Positions 18,004-26,935 of a stretch of DNA of 64,000 nucleotides are shown here, one piece after another (the first letter of the stretch is position 1; every line of letters starts with the position of its first letter). The notes beneath the pieces are model-generated. The model saw only the letters and a list, made by a program, of their open reading frames with translations. It was not told the origin of the DNA and did no database searches. Made by a program: the position numbers and the translations under genes. Source of the stretch: Porphyrobacter sp. (GTDB lineage: Bacteria > Pseudomonadota > Alphaproteobacteria > Sphingomonadales > Sphingomonadaceae). The DNA lies in contig WGLN01000013.1 of NCBI GenBank assembly GCA_016125555.1, positions 25,546 through 89,545 on the forward strand, in the 5' to 3' direction.

Positions 18004-20510
18004 AGCGTCCGCTCACGCTCCTCGACCGAGAAGACCTCGAGCATGTCGCCCGCCTTGATGTCGTTGGTGTCTTCCAGCACCACGCCGCATTCGAGACCCG
18101 TGCGGACCTCGTCGACGTCGTCCTTGAAGCGCCGCAGCGAGGCGATCTTGGTCGCCGAGACAATGACGTCCTGACGGGTGAGACGCGCGAACAGCCCCTT
18201 GCGGATCGCGCCCTCGAGCACCAGCAGACCGGCCGCCTTGTCCTTCTTGCCGGCCGGGAAGACCTGCTTGACCTCGGCACGGCCCACGACCGTCTCGATG
18301 CGCTCAGGGCCGAGTTCGCCCGCCATCTCCTTGGCGATCTCGTCGGTGAGGTGGTAGATGACGTCGTAATACATCATCCGCACCCCGTCGCGCTTCACGA
18401 GGTCGCGCGCCTTGGCGTTGGGACGCACGTTGAAGCCGATGATCGGCGCCTTCGAGGCCGCTGCCAGCAGCACGTCGCTCTCGGTGATCGCACCCACGCC
18501 CGCGTTGAGCACGCGCACCTTGATCTCGTCGTTCGAGAGGTTGTGGAGCGCATTGACGATCGCCTCGACCGAGCCCTGCACGTCCGCCTTCACCACCACC
18601 GGATATTCGATGACGTTGGAGGCGAGCCCTGCGAACATCGTGTCGAAATTGGTGGGCGCCAGCGCGGTGCGCTTTTCGGTCGCCTTGTCCTGACGATACT
18701 TGGCGACTTCGCGGGCGCGCTGCTCGCTCTCGACCACGGTGAGCTGATCGCCCGCCGAAGGCACGCCGCCAAGGCCCAGCACCTCGACCGGCATCGAGGG
18801 GCCGGCCTCCTTCAATTGCTGGCCCTTGTCGTCGACCAGCGCGCGCACCCGGCCCGACTGGGTGCCGACGACGAAGTTGTCGCCGCGCTTCAGCGTCCCG
18901 CGGGTGACCAGCACGGTCGCCACCGGGCCGCGGCCCTTGTCGAGCTGCGCCTCGATGACGGTCGCATCGGCGTCGCGATCGGGGCGGGCCTTCAGCTCGA
19001 GCAGTTCGGCCTGCAGCGCGATCGCGTCGAGCAGCTTGTCGAGCCCCTCGCCCGTCTTGGCCGAAAGCTCGACGTCCTGCACGTCGCCCGACAGCGCCTC
19101 GACGATCACCTCGTGCTCGAGCAGGCGCTCGCGCACTTTCTGCGGGTTGGCCTCTGGCTTGTCCATCTTGTTGATCGCGACGATCATCGGCACGCCCGCG
19201 GCCTTGGTGTGATTAATGGCCTCGACCGTCTGCGGCATGATCCCGTCGTCGGCCGCCACCACCAGCACCACGATATCGGTGACGTTGGCACCGCGCGCGC
19301 GCATCTCGGTGAAGGCGGAGTGGCCCGGCGTGTCGAGGAAGGTGATCTTGTCCTTCGACTTGGTGGTGATCTGATAGGCGCCGATGTGCTGGGTGATGCC
19401 GCCGGCCTCGCACTTCACCACGTCGGTGCCGCGCAGCGCGTCGAGCAGGCTAGTCTTGCCGTGGTCGACATGGCCCATGATCGTCACCACCGGCGGACGC
19501 GGCCGCAGGGTTTCCTCGGGATCGGTGTCCTCGCTGGTGTCGATGTCGACATCGCTTTCCGAGACGCGCTGGATGTTGTGGCCGAACTCCTCGACCAGCA
19601 GCTCGGCGGTGTCCTGGTCGATCGTCTGGTTGACGGTCACCATCATGCCCATCGAGAACAGCGCCTTGACGAGGTCGGCGCCCTTCTCGGCCATCCGGTT
19701 GGCGAGTTCCTGAACCGTGATCGCCTCGGGGACGATGACATCGCGGACCTGCTTCTCGCGCGGCTTGGAAGAGCCGCCGCCCTGCATCCGGCGTTCCTTC
19801 TCGCGGGCGCGCTTCAACGCGGCAAGGCTGCGCGCGCGGCGTCCCTCGTCCTCGTTGAGCGCACGGGTGACGGTCAGCTTGCCCGAGCGGCGCTTGTCCT
19901 TGTCGCCTTCGCTGGGCGCGGCACGCTTGTCGTCCTTCTTCTTCTTTTCCGGACGTTTGGGCTCGGGGCGCTCGACCGGCGTGAACTTGCGCGCGGCGGG
20001 CACAGCATCGGCCTTGGCGGCAGGCGCCTCGGCCTCATCGGCGGGCGCTTCGGCCGCGGGTTCGGGCGCCGGAGCGGCGGCCTCGGCGGCGCGCTGCTTC
20101 TCGGCCTCTTCCTCGGCCTTGCGGTTTTCCTCGGCGCGGCGGCGTTCCTCTTCCTCGCGCTCGCGCGCCTCGGCTTCCTCGCGCTTGCGCGCTTCCTCGG
20201 CGAGCCGCAGGCGTTCTTCCTCGGCCTCGAGCTGGAGCCGCTTGACGCGCTCCTGCGGCGTCTCGCCAGCCGGCGCGGGCTTGGCGGCGCGCGGCGCGGA
20301 GGGCGGCGGCGGAGGGGGCGGCGGCGGGGGCGGCGGGGGCGGCGGCGGAGCGGCAGCTTCGCTGCCCGGCTTGAGCACGCGGCGGCGCTTCACCTCGACC
20401 ACCACCTTGTTGGTGCGGCCGTGGCTGAAGGTCTGCTTGACCTCGCCCGCGTCGACCGACCGCTTGAGGCCGAGGGGTTTGCGGGGGCGCTGGCTGTTGT
20501 CGTCGCTCAT
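18000..20510 (-). CDS. infB: Translation initiation factor IF-2
   Basis: The product is 836 residues. The IF2-associated N-terminal segment ([30 protein letters not shown]) leads into a low-complexity linker with a run of 16 prolines and then a long charged Arg/Glu coiled-coil-like stretch. The IF2 N2 domain ([22 protein letters not shown]) comes next. The GTPase begins near residue 340 with [15 protein letters not shown] (G1), DTPGH (G3) and NKMDKPEA (G4). C-terminal domains II-IV end the protein. It delivers initiator tRNA to the 30S subunit. The gene follows ylxR by nine bases and is translationally coupled to the next gene. Confidence 0.97.
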   Translation of the reverse strand: MSDDNSQRPRKPLGLKRSVDAGEVKQTFSHGRTNKVVVEVKRRRVLKPGSEAAAPPPPPPPPPPPPPPPPSAPRAAKPAPAGETPQERVKRLQLEAEEERLRLAEEARKREEAEAREREEEERRRAEENRKAEEEAEKQRAAEAAAPAPEPAAEAPADEAEAPAAKADAVPAARKFTPVERPEPKRPEKKKKDDKRAAPSEGDKDKRRSGKLTVTRALNEDEGRRARSLAALKRAREKERRMQGGGSSKPREKQVRDVIVPEAITVQELANRMAEKGADLVKALFSMGMMVTVNQTIDQDTAELLVEEFGHNIQRVSESDVDIDTSEDTDPEETLRPRPPVVTIMGHVDHGKTSLLDALRGTDVVKCEAGGITQHIGAYQITTKSKDKITFLDTPGHSAFTEMRARGANVTDIVVLVVAADDGIMPQTVEAINHTKAAGVPMIVAINKMDKPEANPQKVRERLLEHEVIVEALSGDVQDVELSAKTGEGLDKLLDAIALQAELLELKARPDRDADATVIEAQLDKGRGPVATVLVTRGTLKRGDNFVVGTQSGRVRALVDDKGQQLKEAGPSMPVEVLGLGGVPSAGDQLTVVESEQRAREVAKYRQDKATEKRTALAPTNFDTMFAGLASNVIEYPVVVKADVQGSVEAIVNALHNLSNDEIKVRVLNAGVGAITESDVLLAAASKAPIIGFNVRPNAKARDLVKRDGVRMMYYDVIYHLTDEIAKEMAGELGPERIETVVGRAEVKQVFPAGKKDKAAGLLVLEGAIRKGLFARLTRQDVIVSATKIASLRRFKDDVDEVRTGLECGVVLEDTNDIKAGDMLEVFSVEERERTL

Positions 20511-20519
20511 TATCGCTCG

Positions 20520-21317
20520 TCAGTCCTTCACGTATTCGTCTTGTGCCGAACGGCCAGCCTGATGCGGCCGATCGCTGTGGCCGGGCGCATCCCGGCCGAA
20601 AATGTCCACCATGTCCGCGCCGCTGCCGGGCGGAGAATCGCCCGCGAGGTAGCGCGAAAGCCGGGAGACCGCCTGCAGCACCCGCGTCGCGGCGCGCATG
20701 TCGCCGGGATGGCCGGCAACGCCGAGGTGGACGACATTGTCGCGGCCCAATGCCACAGACAAAGCGTTGCGGTCCAGAGGCAAGAGGATGCCTCTGTCCC
20801 CCGATCCTTCGGCCTCGCGCCCGACGCGCCAGGCCTGATCGAGCTTGCGGCGCCCGTCCTCGCTGGCATCGCGCGCATGGAGCAGTGCACCGAGCCGGCC
20901 GGCGCGGGCCTGTTCCTCGATGCGCGCCGAGCCCAATACGATATTGCCCGAGCGCAGCTCGAGCCCGAGCCGCTCGCCCAGGTGCCGGGCCAGCGCGGCT
21001 TCGATCCGCGTAGCCAGATCGTCGGGGATGGAGAGAGGCGCACCCTTGAAGGCGCGCATCAGCGCCCGCTTCAAATGGCCATCGGCAAGCGCGGTTTCAA
21101 GCGCGGCGCGGCTCACGCCTATCCATGCGCCGCGCCCCGGCGCCTTGCCGGCCGGATCGGGCAGCACCAGCCCATCGGGCGAGATCGCCAGCCGCACGAG
21201 CGCGTCGCGCGGAGCGTTCTCTCCGGACAGGATGCAGCGCCGCCCGCTCCCGGAGGCATCCGGAAGGGCGGCATCGGCGATGTCGGACGTCAGGCGCTCA
21301 TTGGGTGGAGTCCGCAT
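20520..21317 (-). CDS. YlxR-domain RNA-binding protein with L7Ae-like C-terminal half (DUF448)
   Basis: The product is about 265 residues. The N-terminal half has the YlxR pattern GRRCILSGENAPRDALVRLA and DPAGKAPGRGAWIGVSRAALETAL. The C-terminal half (GLELRSGNIVLGSARIEEQARAGRLGALLHARDAS onward) resembles an L7Ae-type RNA-binding fold. In many bacteria these are two separate genes between nusA and infB; here they are one protein. A role in rRNA or tRNA processing or transcription is likely but unproven. The start at the ATG at 21317 overlaps the nusA stop region by 20 bases. The track ORF starting at 21359 would overlap nusA further. Confidence 0.8.
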   Translation of the reverse strand: MRTPPNERLTSDIADAALPDASGSGRRCILSGENAPRDALVRLAISPDGLVLPDPAGKAPGRGAWIGVSRAALETALADGHLKRALMRAFKGAPLSIPDDLATRIEAALARHLGERLGLELRSGNIVLGSARIEEQARAGRLGALLHARDASEDGRRKLDQAWRVGREAEGSGDRGILLPLDRNALSVALGRDNVVHLGVAGHPGDMRAATRVLQAVSRLSRYLAGDSPPGSGADMVDIFGRDAPGHSDRPHQAGRSAQDEYVKD

Positions 21318-22941
21318 CGGCGGCCTCCCGGGTCTCCGCCGCAGCGGGTTCTTCGTCATCGAACCAGTGCGCGCGGGCAGCCATGATGATCTCGTTGCCC
21401 TGCTCTTCCGAGAGGCCGTATTCGCCGAGCACGCCGCCCTTGTCGCCTTCGCGCTGCGGACGCCGCTGCGGCGGACCGTCGGCGTTGTTGCGGCGACGCG
21501 GCGCCTCGCGCTTCTTGGCGATCAGCTCGTCGGTAGCGAGATCGGCAAGATCGTCGAGCGTCTTGATCCCCGCCTTGCCGAGCGTGACCAGCATCGCCTC
21601 GGTGAGGTGCGGAATCTCGGCCAGCGCATCCTCGACGCCCAGTTCGCGGCGGACGGCGCGGTGCGCCTCCTCCTGCCGCTCGAGCGCCTCCAATGCACGG
21701 CTCTGCAGTTCCTCGGCGAGTTCCTCGTCGAAGCCCTCGATGCTGGCGAGTTCGGCGAGGTCGACATAGGCCACTTCCTCGAGCTCGGCGAAGCCTTCGG
21801 CGACCAGCAGCTGCGAGAGCGTCTCGTCGACGTCGAGTTCTTCCTCGAACATCTTGGAGCGTTCGGCGAATTCCTTGGAACGCTTCTCCGAGGCTTCCTC
21901 CTCGGTCATGATGTCGATCTGGTGGCCGGTCAGCTGGCTCGCCAGACGCACATTCTGGCCGCGGCGACCGATCGCGAGGCTGAGCTGTTCGTCGGGGACG
22001 ACCACCTCGATGCGCCCATCCTCCTCGTCGAGCACCACGCGGCTGACGGTGGCGGGTTGGAGCGCGTTGACGACGAAGGTCGCGGTGTCCTCGCTCCACG
22101 GGATGATGTCGATCTTCTCGCCCTGCAGTTCCTGCACCACCGCCTGCACGCGGCTGCCCTTCATGCCGACGCAGGCGCCGACCGGGTCGATCGAAGAATC
22201 GTGGCTGATGACGCCGATCTTGGCGCGGCTGCCCGGGTCGCGGGCGGCGGCCTTGATCTCGATGATGCCGTCGTAGATTTCGGGGACTTCCTGCGCGAAC
22301 AGCTTCTTCATGAACTCGGGATGGGCGCGGCTGAGGAAGATTTGCGGGCCGCGGTTGTTGCGTTCGACCTTGGTGATCAGCGCCCGCACGCGCTCGCCCA
22401 CGCGGGCGGCCTCGCGCGGGATTTGCTGGTCGCGGCGGATCACGCCCTCGGCACGGCCGAGGTTGACGATGACATGGCCGAACTCGACCGACTTGATGAC
22501 CCCGGTGATGATCTCGCCTGCGCGGTCCTTGAACTCCTCGAACTGGCGCTCGCGCTCGGCATCGCGGACCTTCTGGAAGATCACTTGCTTGGCCGACTGC
22601 GCGTCGATGCGGCCCAGATCGACCGGGGGCAGCGGATCGACGATGAAATCGCCGACCTTCGAGCCGGGCTGGAGCTTCTCGGCCTGCTTCAAGTCGACCT
22701 GCTTGAAGTAGTCCTCGACCTCCTCGACCACCTCGACCACGCGCCACAGCGTCAGGTCGCCGGTCAGCGAATCGAGCTTGGCGCGGATGTCGTTCTCGGC
22801 GCCGTAACGGTTGCGCGCGCTCTTCTGGATCGCTTCTTCCATCGCCTCGATGACGATCGCCTTGTCGATCATCTTTTCCGAGGCGACCGCGTTGGCGATC
22901 GCGAGGAGTTCGGCCTTGTTGGCGGAAATGGCACTGGCCAT
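21298..22941 (-). CDS. nusA: Transcription termination/antitermination factor NusA
   Basis: The product is 547 residues. An N-terminal RNA-polymerase-binding domain ([20 protein letters not shown]) comes first, followed by an S1 domain ([21 protein letters not shown]). Two KH domains follow ([21 protein letters not shown] and [20 protein letters not shown]). Two acidic helix-hairpin-helix repeats ([26 protein letters not shown] and a second near [20 protein letters not shown]) end the protein. These C-terminal repeats are the NusA AR-type extensions. It modulates pausing, termination and rRNA antitermination. The start overlaps the rimP stop by one base. Confidence 0.97.
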   Translation of the reverse strand: MASAISANKAELLAIANAVASEKMIDKAIVIEAMEEAIQKSARNRYGAENDIRAKLDSLTGDLTLWRVVEVVEEVEDYFKQVDLKQAEKLQPGSKVGDFIVDPLPPVDLGRIDAQSAKQVIFQKVRDAERERQFEEFKDRAGEIITGVIKSVEFGHVIVNLGRAEGVIRRDQQIPREAARVGERVRALITKVERNNRGPQIFLSRAHPEFMKKLFAQEVPEIYDGIIEIKAAARDPGSRAKIGVISHDSSIDPVGACVGMKGSRVQAVVQELQGEKIDIIPWSEDTATFVVNALQPATVSRVVLDEEDGRIEVVVPDEQLSLAIGRRGQNVRLASQLTGHQIDIMTEEEASEKRSKEFAERSKMFEEELDVDETLSQLLVAEGFAELEEVAYVDLAELASIEGFDEELAEELQSRALEALERQEEAHRAVRRELGVEDALAEIPHLTEAMLVTLGKAGIKTLDDLADLATDELIAKKREAPRRRNNADGPPQRRPQREGDKGGVLGEYGLSEEQGNEIIMAARAHWFDDEEPAAAETREAADADSTQ

Positions 22942-23522
22942 CAGTCGTCTGCCTTTTCTTCCTGGTCGGACGTGTCCGGATCTTCGATAAGTTCGTCGGC
23001 ACCGCTGATATCGAGCGGGCGGGTGGCGGCGATCAGCGCGTCGGTGAGGACGAGCTTCGCCGAGTGAATCTGGTCCAAGGGCAGGCGCACATCGCCCGCC
23101 TTGGCATCGGTGAGCAGCACCATACCTTCTTCGAGGCCGTGGAGCATCCCCTTGTTGGTGCGCTGCCCGTCATAGCCCTTGACCATGACGATGCGCGCCT
23201 CGTGCCCGGCCCACTGCACGAAATCCTTCTCGCGGGTCAGCGGACGGTCGATGCCGGGGGAGGAAACCTCGAGGTGATAGGCGCCCTCGACCAGCACCTC
23301 GCCCGCTTCCTCGGCGGCGTCGATCGCATCGGAGACCCGGCGCGAGAGCGCGGCGCACTGGTCGATCACCAGCTGGCCGGTCGCCGGGTCCTCGGCCATG
23401 ATCTGCAGCGCCATGCCGCCGTCGCCTGCCTCGGACGGCAGCATCGCCACGCGCACGAGTTCGAATCCGAGCGCAGCAGCCTCGGGTTCGATCAGGGCAG
23501 TCAGGCGGGCGATATCGGCCAT
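22941..23522 (-). CDS. rimP: Ribosome maturation factor RimP
   Basis: The product is 193 residues with the RimP signatures LGFELVRVAML near the N-terminus, CAALSRRVSDAIDAAE and YHLEVSSPGIDRPLTREKDF, and an acidic C-terminal tail (DELIEDPDTSDQEEKADD). RimP assists 30S assembly. The ATG at 23522 gives the usual N-terminus MADIARLTALIEPE; the longer track ORF is not conserved. It is the first gene of the rimP-nusA-ylxR-infB-thioesterase-rbfA operon, so the promoter should lie in the 23523-23671 gap. Confidence 0.95.
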   Translation of the reverse strand: MADIARLTALIEPEAAALGFELVRVAMLPSEAGDGGMALQIMAEDPATGQLVIDQCAALSRRVSDAIDAAEEAGEVLVEGAYHLEVSSPGIDRPLTREKDFVQWAGHEARIVMVKGYDGQRTNKGMLHGLEEGMVLLTDAKAGDVRLPLDQIHSAKLVLTDALIAATRPLDISGADELIEDPDTSDQEEKADD

Positions 23523-23671
23523 CGGGTCTCCAGCGGGTGAGATCGTCGCAACGCGGTTGGGGCCGGCCCCGGTAGCGGCGCCAGCATCCAAACCTTGTCA
23601 GACAATGTCGGGATGGCCGATCACTTAGGCGCACGCGGCGGAATTGGCAAGAGCCGTGCGCACGGCCCGTG

Positions 23672-24097
23672 TCAGATCGGCGCCTCGCCGCTCACCCAGC
23701 GCCGCACCTGGTCGCGCATCACCGCGCGTTCCCGCTCGGCATAGGTCTCTGCATGGCGGCGCACCGCAAGCACGTCGGCCTCGCACAGCGGTTCGTCGAA
23801 GACGAGGCCGTTCACCCCGCCGCCCTCGCCGCAGTGCCGGCGCACCACCTCGGAGAAGATCTCCAGCTGCTCGACCTTGAGATAGAGCAGCGTCGCGGGC
23901 GCGAACGGCTCGGCCATGCCGACCCGCGCGCCCGTGCGCGAGAGGTCGAGGAGCACTGCACTGGTGGTCAGGTGGGTGGCGAGCAAGCGCACCGGGATCG
24001 CCAGCCGCAGGCGCGCCGCACCGCGCCGTCCGGTCGTGGGGGCAGAAGCCGGCTCGGCGCGAAGTGCCGGCGGAATCGGGGCGACTGGCTGCACCAT
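23672..24097 (-). CDS. PilZ-domain protein
   Basis: The product is 141 residues. The core RRGAARLRLAIPVRL and VLLDLSRTGARVGMAEP fit the PilZ domain, with an RxxxR-like basic start and a (D/N)xSxxG motif that bind cyclic di-GMP. The motif is near-canonical (DLSRTG), so binding is plausible but unproven. It is a stand-alone domain with an 85-residue C-terminal part. The targets are unknown. It sits between rimP and the pspF side of the Psp locus with its own promoter region. Confidence 0.72.
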   Translation of the reverse strand: MVQPVAPIPPALRAEPASAPTTGRRGAARLRLAIPVRLLATHLTTSAVLLDLSRTGARVGMAEPFAPATLLYLKVEQLEIFSEVVRRHCGEGGGVNGLVFDEPLCEADVLAVRRHAETYAERERAVMRDQVRRWVSGEAPI

Positions 24098-24191
24098 GGC
24101 GCCCCAGCCTTGCCCATGAGGGCTGAAGGACGCGCCAAGCGGCGCCTAAGGACAATTACCCGCCCGCGGCTGCGGGGGGGCCGGCGCGGGA

Positions 24192-24494
24192 TCAATCGCC
24201 CCAGCCGTCCTTCGCTGAACCGCCTCTGCCGCTGCCGACCGAGGCGCTGGCGGCGTCATAGCCCCAGCCGTCCCGCGCCATTTCCTTCGCCCGGCGTTCT
24301 TCCTGCGCGGCGCGGATCGCCTTCGCGCTGACCCGCTCGGCGCGCTCGCCCAGCGAATCCGCCGCCTTGGGGGCGACATAGGATACGCCGATCGTCAGCA
24401 TCAGCCCGACGCCCAGCCCGCACAGCACGAGCATCCCGACGATGAAGCGGATGCTGCTGGTGAGATTTTCGACGATGTCGACGAGCACGCGCAT
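24192..24494 (-). CDS. Small membrane protein with DGWG repeats, downstream of pspF
   Basis: I do not recognise this 100-residue protein. It has one strong membrane segment at about residues 17-39 (FIVGMLVLCGLGVGLMLTIGV) and then a charged helical tail (ERAERVSAKAIRAAQEERRAKEMA). Two similar WG motifs, RDGWGYD and KDGWGD, occupy its last 30 residues. The ORF track starts at 24548, but the ATG at 24494 (MRVLVDIVENL) gives a more sensible start. It is on the same strand as pspF, 68 bases after its stop, and may belong to the Psp locus. No function can be assigned. Confidence 0.6.
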   Translation of the reverse strand: MRVLVDIVENLTSSIRFIVGMLVLCGLGVGLMLTIGVSYVAPKAADSLGERAERVSAKAIRAAQEERRAKEMARDGWGYDAASASVGSGRGGSAKDGWGD

Positions 24495-24562
24495 GAAGGG
24501 CTCCCGAGGCGGGCCGGAAACGGCCCTCGCGCGCAGCTTATCAGCCAATCCTTATCGGGCGG

Positions 24563-25618
24563 TTAGCCCGCGCCTTCTTCCTGGCCTTCCATCAGGGCGT
24601 GCTTCTTGATGCAGTGGCGCAGCTGGTCGTAGGTGAGACCCAGCGCGCGGGCGGTCTGGCGCTGGTTCCAGCGATGTCGCCCGAGCGCATGTTCGAGGAT
24701 CGCGCGCTCGTGCGAATCGACCGCGGCGCGCAGGTCCTCGATCGAATCGAAATCGTGCGGAGCGGAACTGCCCGCCGTCCCGGCCGGCGCCGGCGCGGGC
24801 GATGCCGGCCCCGCAGCGATGCGATGCGCAGGGGGGCGCGGGCGCCACGGGCTGTCGAACGGGTCGAACTGGACGTGCGCGATGGGCGTGTCGGGATCGC
24901 CCCAGCGATAGACCGCCCGCTCGATGACGTTGCGCAGTTCGCGCACGTTGCCGGGCCAGTCGTAAGTCTCGAGGCTGTCCATGACGTGCGGCGCGAAGCC
25001 CGGCCAGGCATCCCAGGCGAGCTCGGCGGCCATGCGCCGCCCGAAATATTCGGTGAGCACGCCGATGTCGCCCTCGCGCACCCGCAGCGGCGGCAGGGTG
25101 ATGACCTCGAAGCTCAGCCGGTCGAGCAGGTCGGCGCGGAACTCGCCGCCGGCCGCGAGCGCGGGCAGGTCGTCGTTGGTGGCAGCGACAATGCGCACAT
25201 CGACGCGGATCGGGCGCGAGGCGCCGATGCGGGTCACCTCGCCATATTCGACCGCGCGCAACAGGCGCTCCTGCGCGCCCATCGACAGCGTGCCCAGTTC
25301 ATCGAGGAACAGCGTGCCGCGATCGGCCTCCTCGAAACGGCCCGCGCGCGCCTTGGTCGCACCGGTGAAGGCGCCGGCCTCGTGTCCGAACAGCTCGGCC
25401 TCGATGAGGGTCTCGGGCAGCGCCGCGCAGTTCATGGTGACGAGCGGCTCGTCCCAGCGCGCGGACAGGCGATGCAGGCGTTCGGCGATCAGTTCCTTGC
25501 CGGTGCCCCGCTCGCCGATCACCAGGACCGGACGGTTCATCGCCGCAGCGCGCGATGCCCGCTCGACCGCGTCGAGGAAGGCCCCCGATTGCCCGATGAA
25601 CTGGCTCTCCCGCTCCAT
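24563..25618 (-). CDS. pspF: Sigma-54-dependent activator PspF
   Basis: The product is 351 residues and consists of a central AAA+ domain plus a Fis-type DNA-binding helix-turn-helix, with no N-terminal sensor domain, as in PspF. Walker A is GERGTGKE near residue 35. The sigma-54 contact loop is GAFTGATKARAGRFEEADRG and Walker B is GTLFLDELG. The C-terminal HTH is RWNQRQTARALGLTYDQLRHCIKK. In other bacteria PspA binds and inhibits PspF until envelope stress occurs. The gene diverges from the psp operon and shares its upstream region, with repeats over its own start. The ATG at 25618 was chosen over the much longer track ORF. Confidence 0.93.
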   Translation of the reverse strand: MERESQFIGQSGAFLDAVERASRAAAMNRPVLVIGERGTGKELIAERLHRLSARWDEPLVTMNCAALPETLIEAELFGHEAGAFTGATKARAGRFEEADRGTLFLDELGTLSMGAQERLLRAVEYGEVTRIGASRPIRVDVRIVAATNDDLPALAAGGEFRADLLDRLSFEVITLPPLRVREGDIGVLTEYFGRRMAAELAWDAWPGFAPHVMDSLETYDWPGNVRELRNVIERAVYRWGDPDTPIAHVQFDPFDSPWRPRPPAHRIAAGPASPAPAPAGTAGSSAPHDFDSIEDLRAAVDSHERAILEHALGRHRWNQRQTARALGLTYDQLRHCIKKHALMEGQEEGAG

Positions 25619-25667
25619 GACCAATCTATAGTGAGAATCCCCAATGCTTGGCAATAGAGACCAATCT
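25619..25667. promoter_or_regulatory. Putative PspF upstream activating sites: CCAAT repeats spaced 20 bases
   Basis: CCAAT occurs at 25621, 25641 and 25661, an exact 20-base step, and the first and third copies are part of an identical 9-base GACCAATCT. The second copy is part of CCAATGCTTGG, an inverted repeat. The array lies 52-98 bases upstream of the sigma-54 -24 element and adjoins the pspF start codon. That is where an enhancer site that also represses pspF would be expected. The role is inference. Confidence 0.55.
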
Positions 25668-25718
25668 TCCAGGCGAATTCCACCCGAGAAACCGCGCAAA
25701 TCCGCCATTTTTCGCGTT

Positions 25719-25734
25719 TGGCACGGCGGTTGCA
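25719..25734 (+). promoter_or_regulatory. Sigma-54 (-24/-12) promoter of the psp operon
   Basis: TGGCACGGCGGTTGCA is an exact match to the sigma-54 consensus TGGCACG-N4-TTGCA/T with correct spacing between the GG and GC elements. It points to the plus strand, about 43 bases before the first small ORF. Its activator PspF is encoded divergently beside it. Confidence 0.93.
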
Positions 25735-25776
25735 AAACATTCGGCAACACCAATGACAACGCCTTGGGAGGCCCAC

Positions 25777-25962
25777 ATGATCGACCGCAACACCGCGCAA
25801 AGCAGCTTCTGGAGCACCAAGCTCGGGCAGGCCGCCATGGCCAGCATCGCCGCGATGGTGATGATGATCGCACTGTCCTCGCAAATCCAGCCGGGCGCGG
25901 CCAGCGCCGCTCCGCTGCCCCACCCGGCCGCCGAAAACGGCGCGCTGGTCGAGATCGCCTGA
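25777..25962 (+). CDS. Small membrane protein, first gene of the psp operon
   Basis: I do not recognise this 61-residue protein. After a polar start (MIDRNTAQSSFWSTKLGQ) it has one hydrophobic segment (AAMASIAAMVMMIALSS) and a short periplasmic-style tail rich in Ala and Pro. A GGGAGG ribosome site lies just before the ATG, and the sigma-54 promoter is 43 bases upstream. It is therefore likely to be translated first from the psp message. The longer track ORF begins upstream of the promoter and is not credible. Confidence 0.6.
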   Translation: MIDRNTAQSSFWSTKLGQAAMASIAAMVMMIALSSQIQPGAASAAPLPHPAAENGALVEIA

Positions 25963-26242
25963 CGTGGGCGATCCCCGCGACCCCCCCGGGCCGGAGCGTA
26001 GTGTCCCCCCCGCAGATGCTGCCGGTGACGCCACGCCCACGAGCGACAACCAGAGCAGCGATGCTCCGGCCCACCCCTCCCGCCAGATCGCCGCAGGGCG
26101 GCTGTCGCGGCTCGACGAGGAAATCGAAGCCTTGCGCCGCAGCCCCACCCCGACGCAATCTCGCGCTCGCACCAGCCGGACGCCGGATGAGCGAGTCGCA
26201 CCTCTGGACCGGGTCAATTCGTTTCTCGATGGAGTAGCCTTC
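25963..26242 (+). other. 280-base open interval between the small ORF and pspA
   Basis: This stretch contains no stop in the pspA frame, and a GTG at 25964 lies one base after the small ORF's stop. Reading it would give PspA a Pro/Ser-rich N-terminal extension of 93 residues containing LSRLDEEIEALRR. The good GGAG at 26231-26234, eight bases before the ATG at 26243, argues that PspA normally starts there. The interval may be a leader or an independent or extended coding segment. Confidence 0.4.
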
Positions 26243-26932
26243 ATGGGCATTTTCAGCCGTACCCGCGATATCATCGCCGCCAATTTCAACGACATGCTCG
26301 ACAAGGCGGACGATCCCTCGAAGATGATCCGCATGATCATCCTCGAGATGGAGGAAACCCTGGTCGAAGTGCGCGCCAGCGCGGCGCGCACCATCGCCGA
26401 CCAGAAGGAAATGCATCGCCACTGCGTGAAGCTCGACAAGCTCCAGGCCGACTGGGCGGAAAAGGCGCAGCTCGCGCTCAGCAAGGACCGCGAGGATCTC
26501 GCCCGCGCCGCGCTGGTCGAGAAGAAGAAGGCCGCCGACATGGCCGACCAGCTCAAGGCCGAAATCGCGGTGCTCGACGATGCGCTGCGCGCCTACGAGG
26601 AGGACATCGCCAAGCTGCAGCACCGCCTGCGCGAAGCCCGCAGCCGCCAGACCGCGATCGCCGCGCGCCTCGAAAGCGCCGAGAACCGCGTCAAGCTGCG
26701 CACCCTGATGAGCACCGAACGCACCGACGAGGCGCTCGCCCGCTTCGACCAGCTCGAACGCCGCGTCGACTATGCCGAAGGCCGCGCCGATGCGCTGCAG
26801 ATCGCGGAGAACAAGACCCCGTCGCTCGCCGATGAAATCGCCGCGCTCGCCGGTTCGGACGCGATCGACGACGAACTGGCTGCCATGAAGAAAGCGCTCG
26901 GCAAGGCCGACGACACGAACGAAGGGAAATAA
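26243..26932 (+). CDS. pspA: Phage shock protein A (PspA/IM30 family)
   Basis: The product is 229 residues and almost entirely helical. It starts MGIFSRTRDIIAANFNDMLDKADDP, the amphipathic N-terminal helix of PspA, followed by long coiled-coil segments (DLARAALVEKKKAADMADQL, LQHRLREARSRQTAIAARLESAE) and a C-terminal acidic part. PspA is an ESCRT-III-like peripheral membrane protein. It stabilises the inner membrane under stress and, when not engaged, inhibits PspF. Its length matches the family. pspB starts four bases after its stop. Confidence 0.95.
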   Translation: MGIFSRTRDIIAANFNDMLDKADDPSKMIRMIILEMEETLVEVRASAARTIADQKEMHRHCVKLDKLQADWAEKAQLALSKDREDLARAALVEKKKAADMADQLKAEIAVLDDALRAYEEDIAKLQHRLREARSRQTAIAARLESAENRVKLRTLMSTERTDEALARFDQLERRVDYAEGRADALQIAENKTPSLADEIAALAGSDAIDDELAAMKKALGKADDTNEGK

Positions 26933-26935
26933 GTC

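Noticed and set aside
18351-21386. 1011-residue plus-strand ORF opposite infB and ylxR
   Set aside because: It is antisense to well-supported translation genes and shows only His/Leu/Arg-rich shadow composition.
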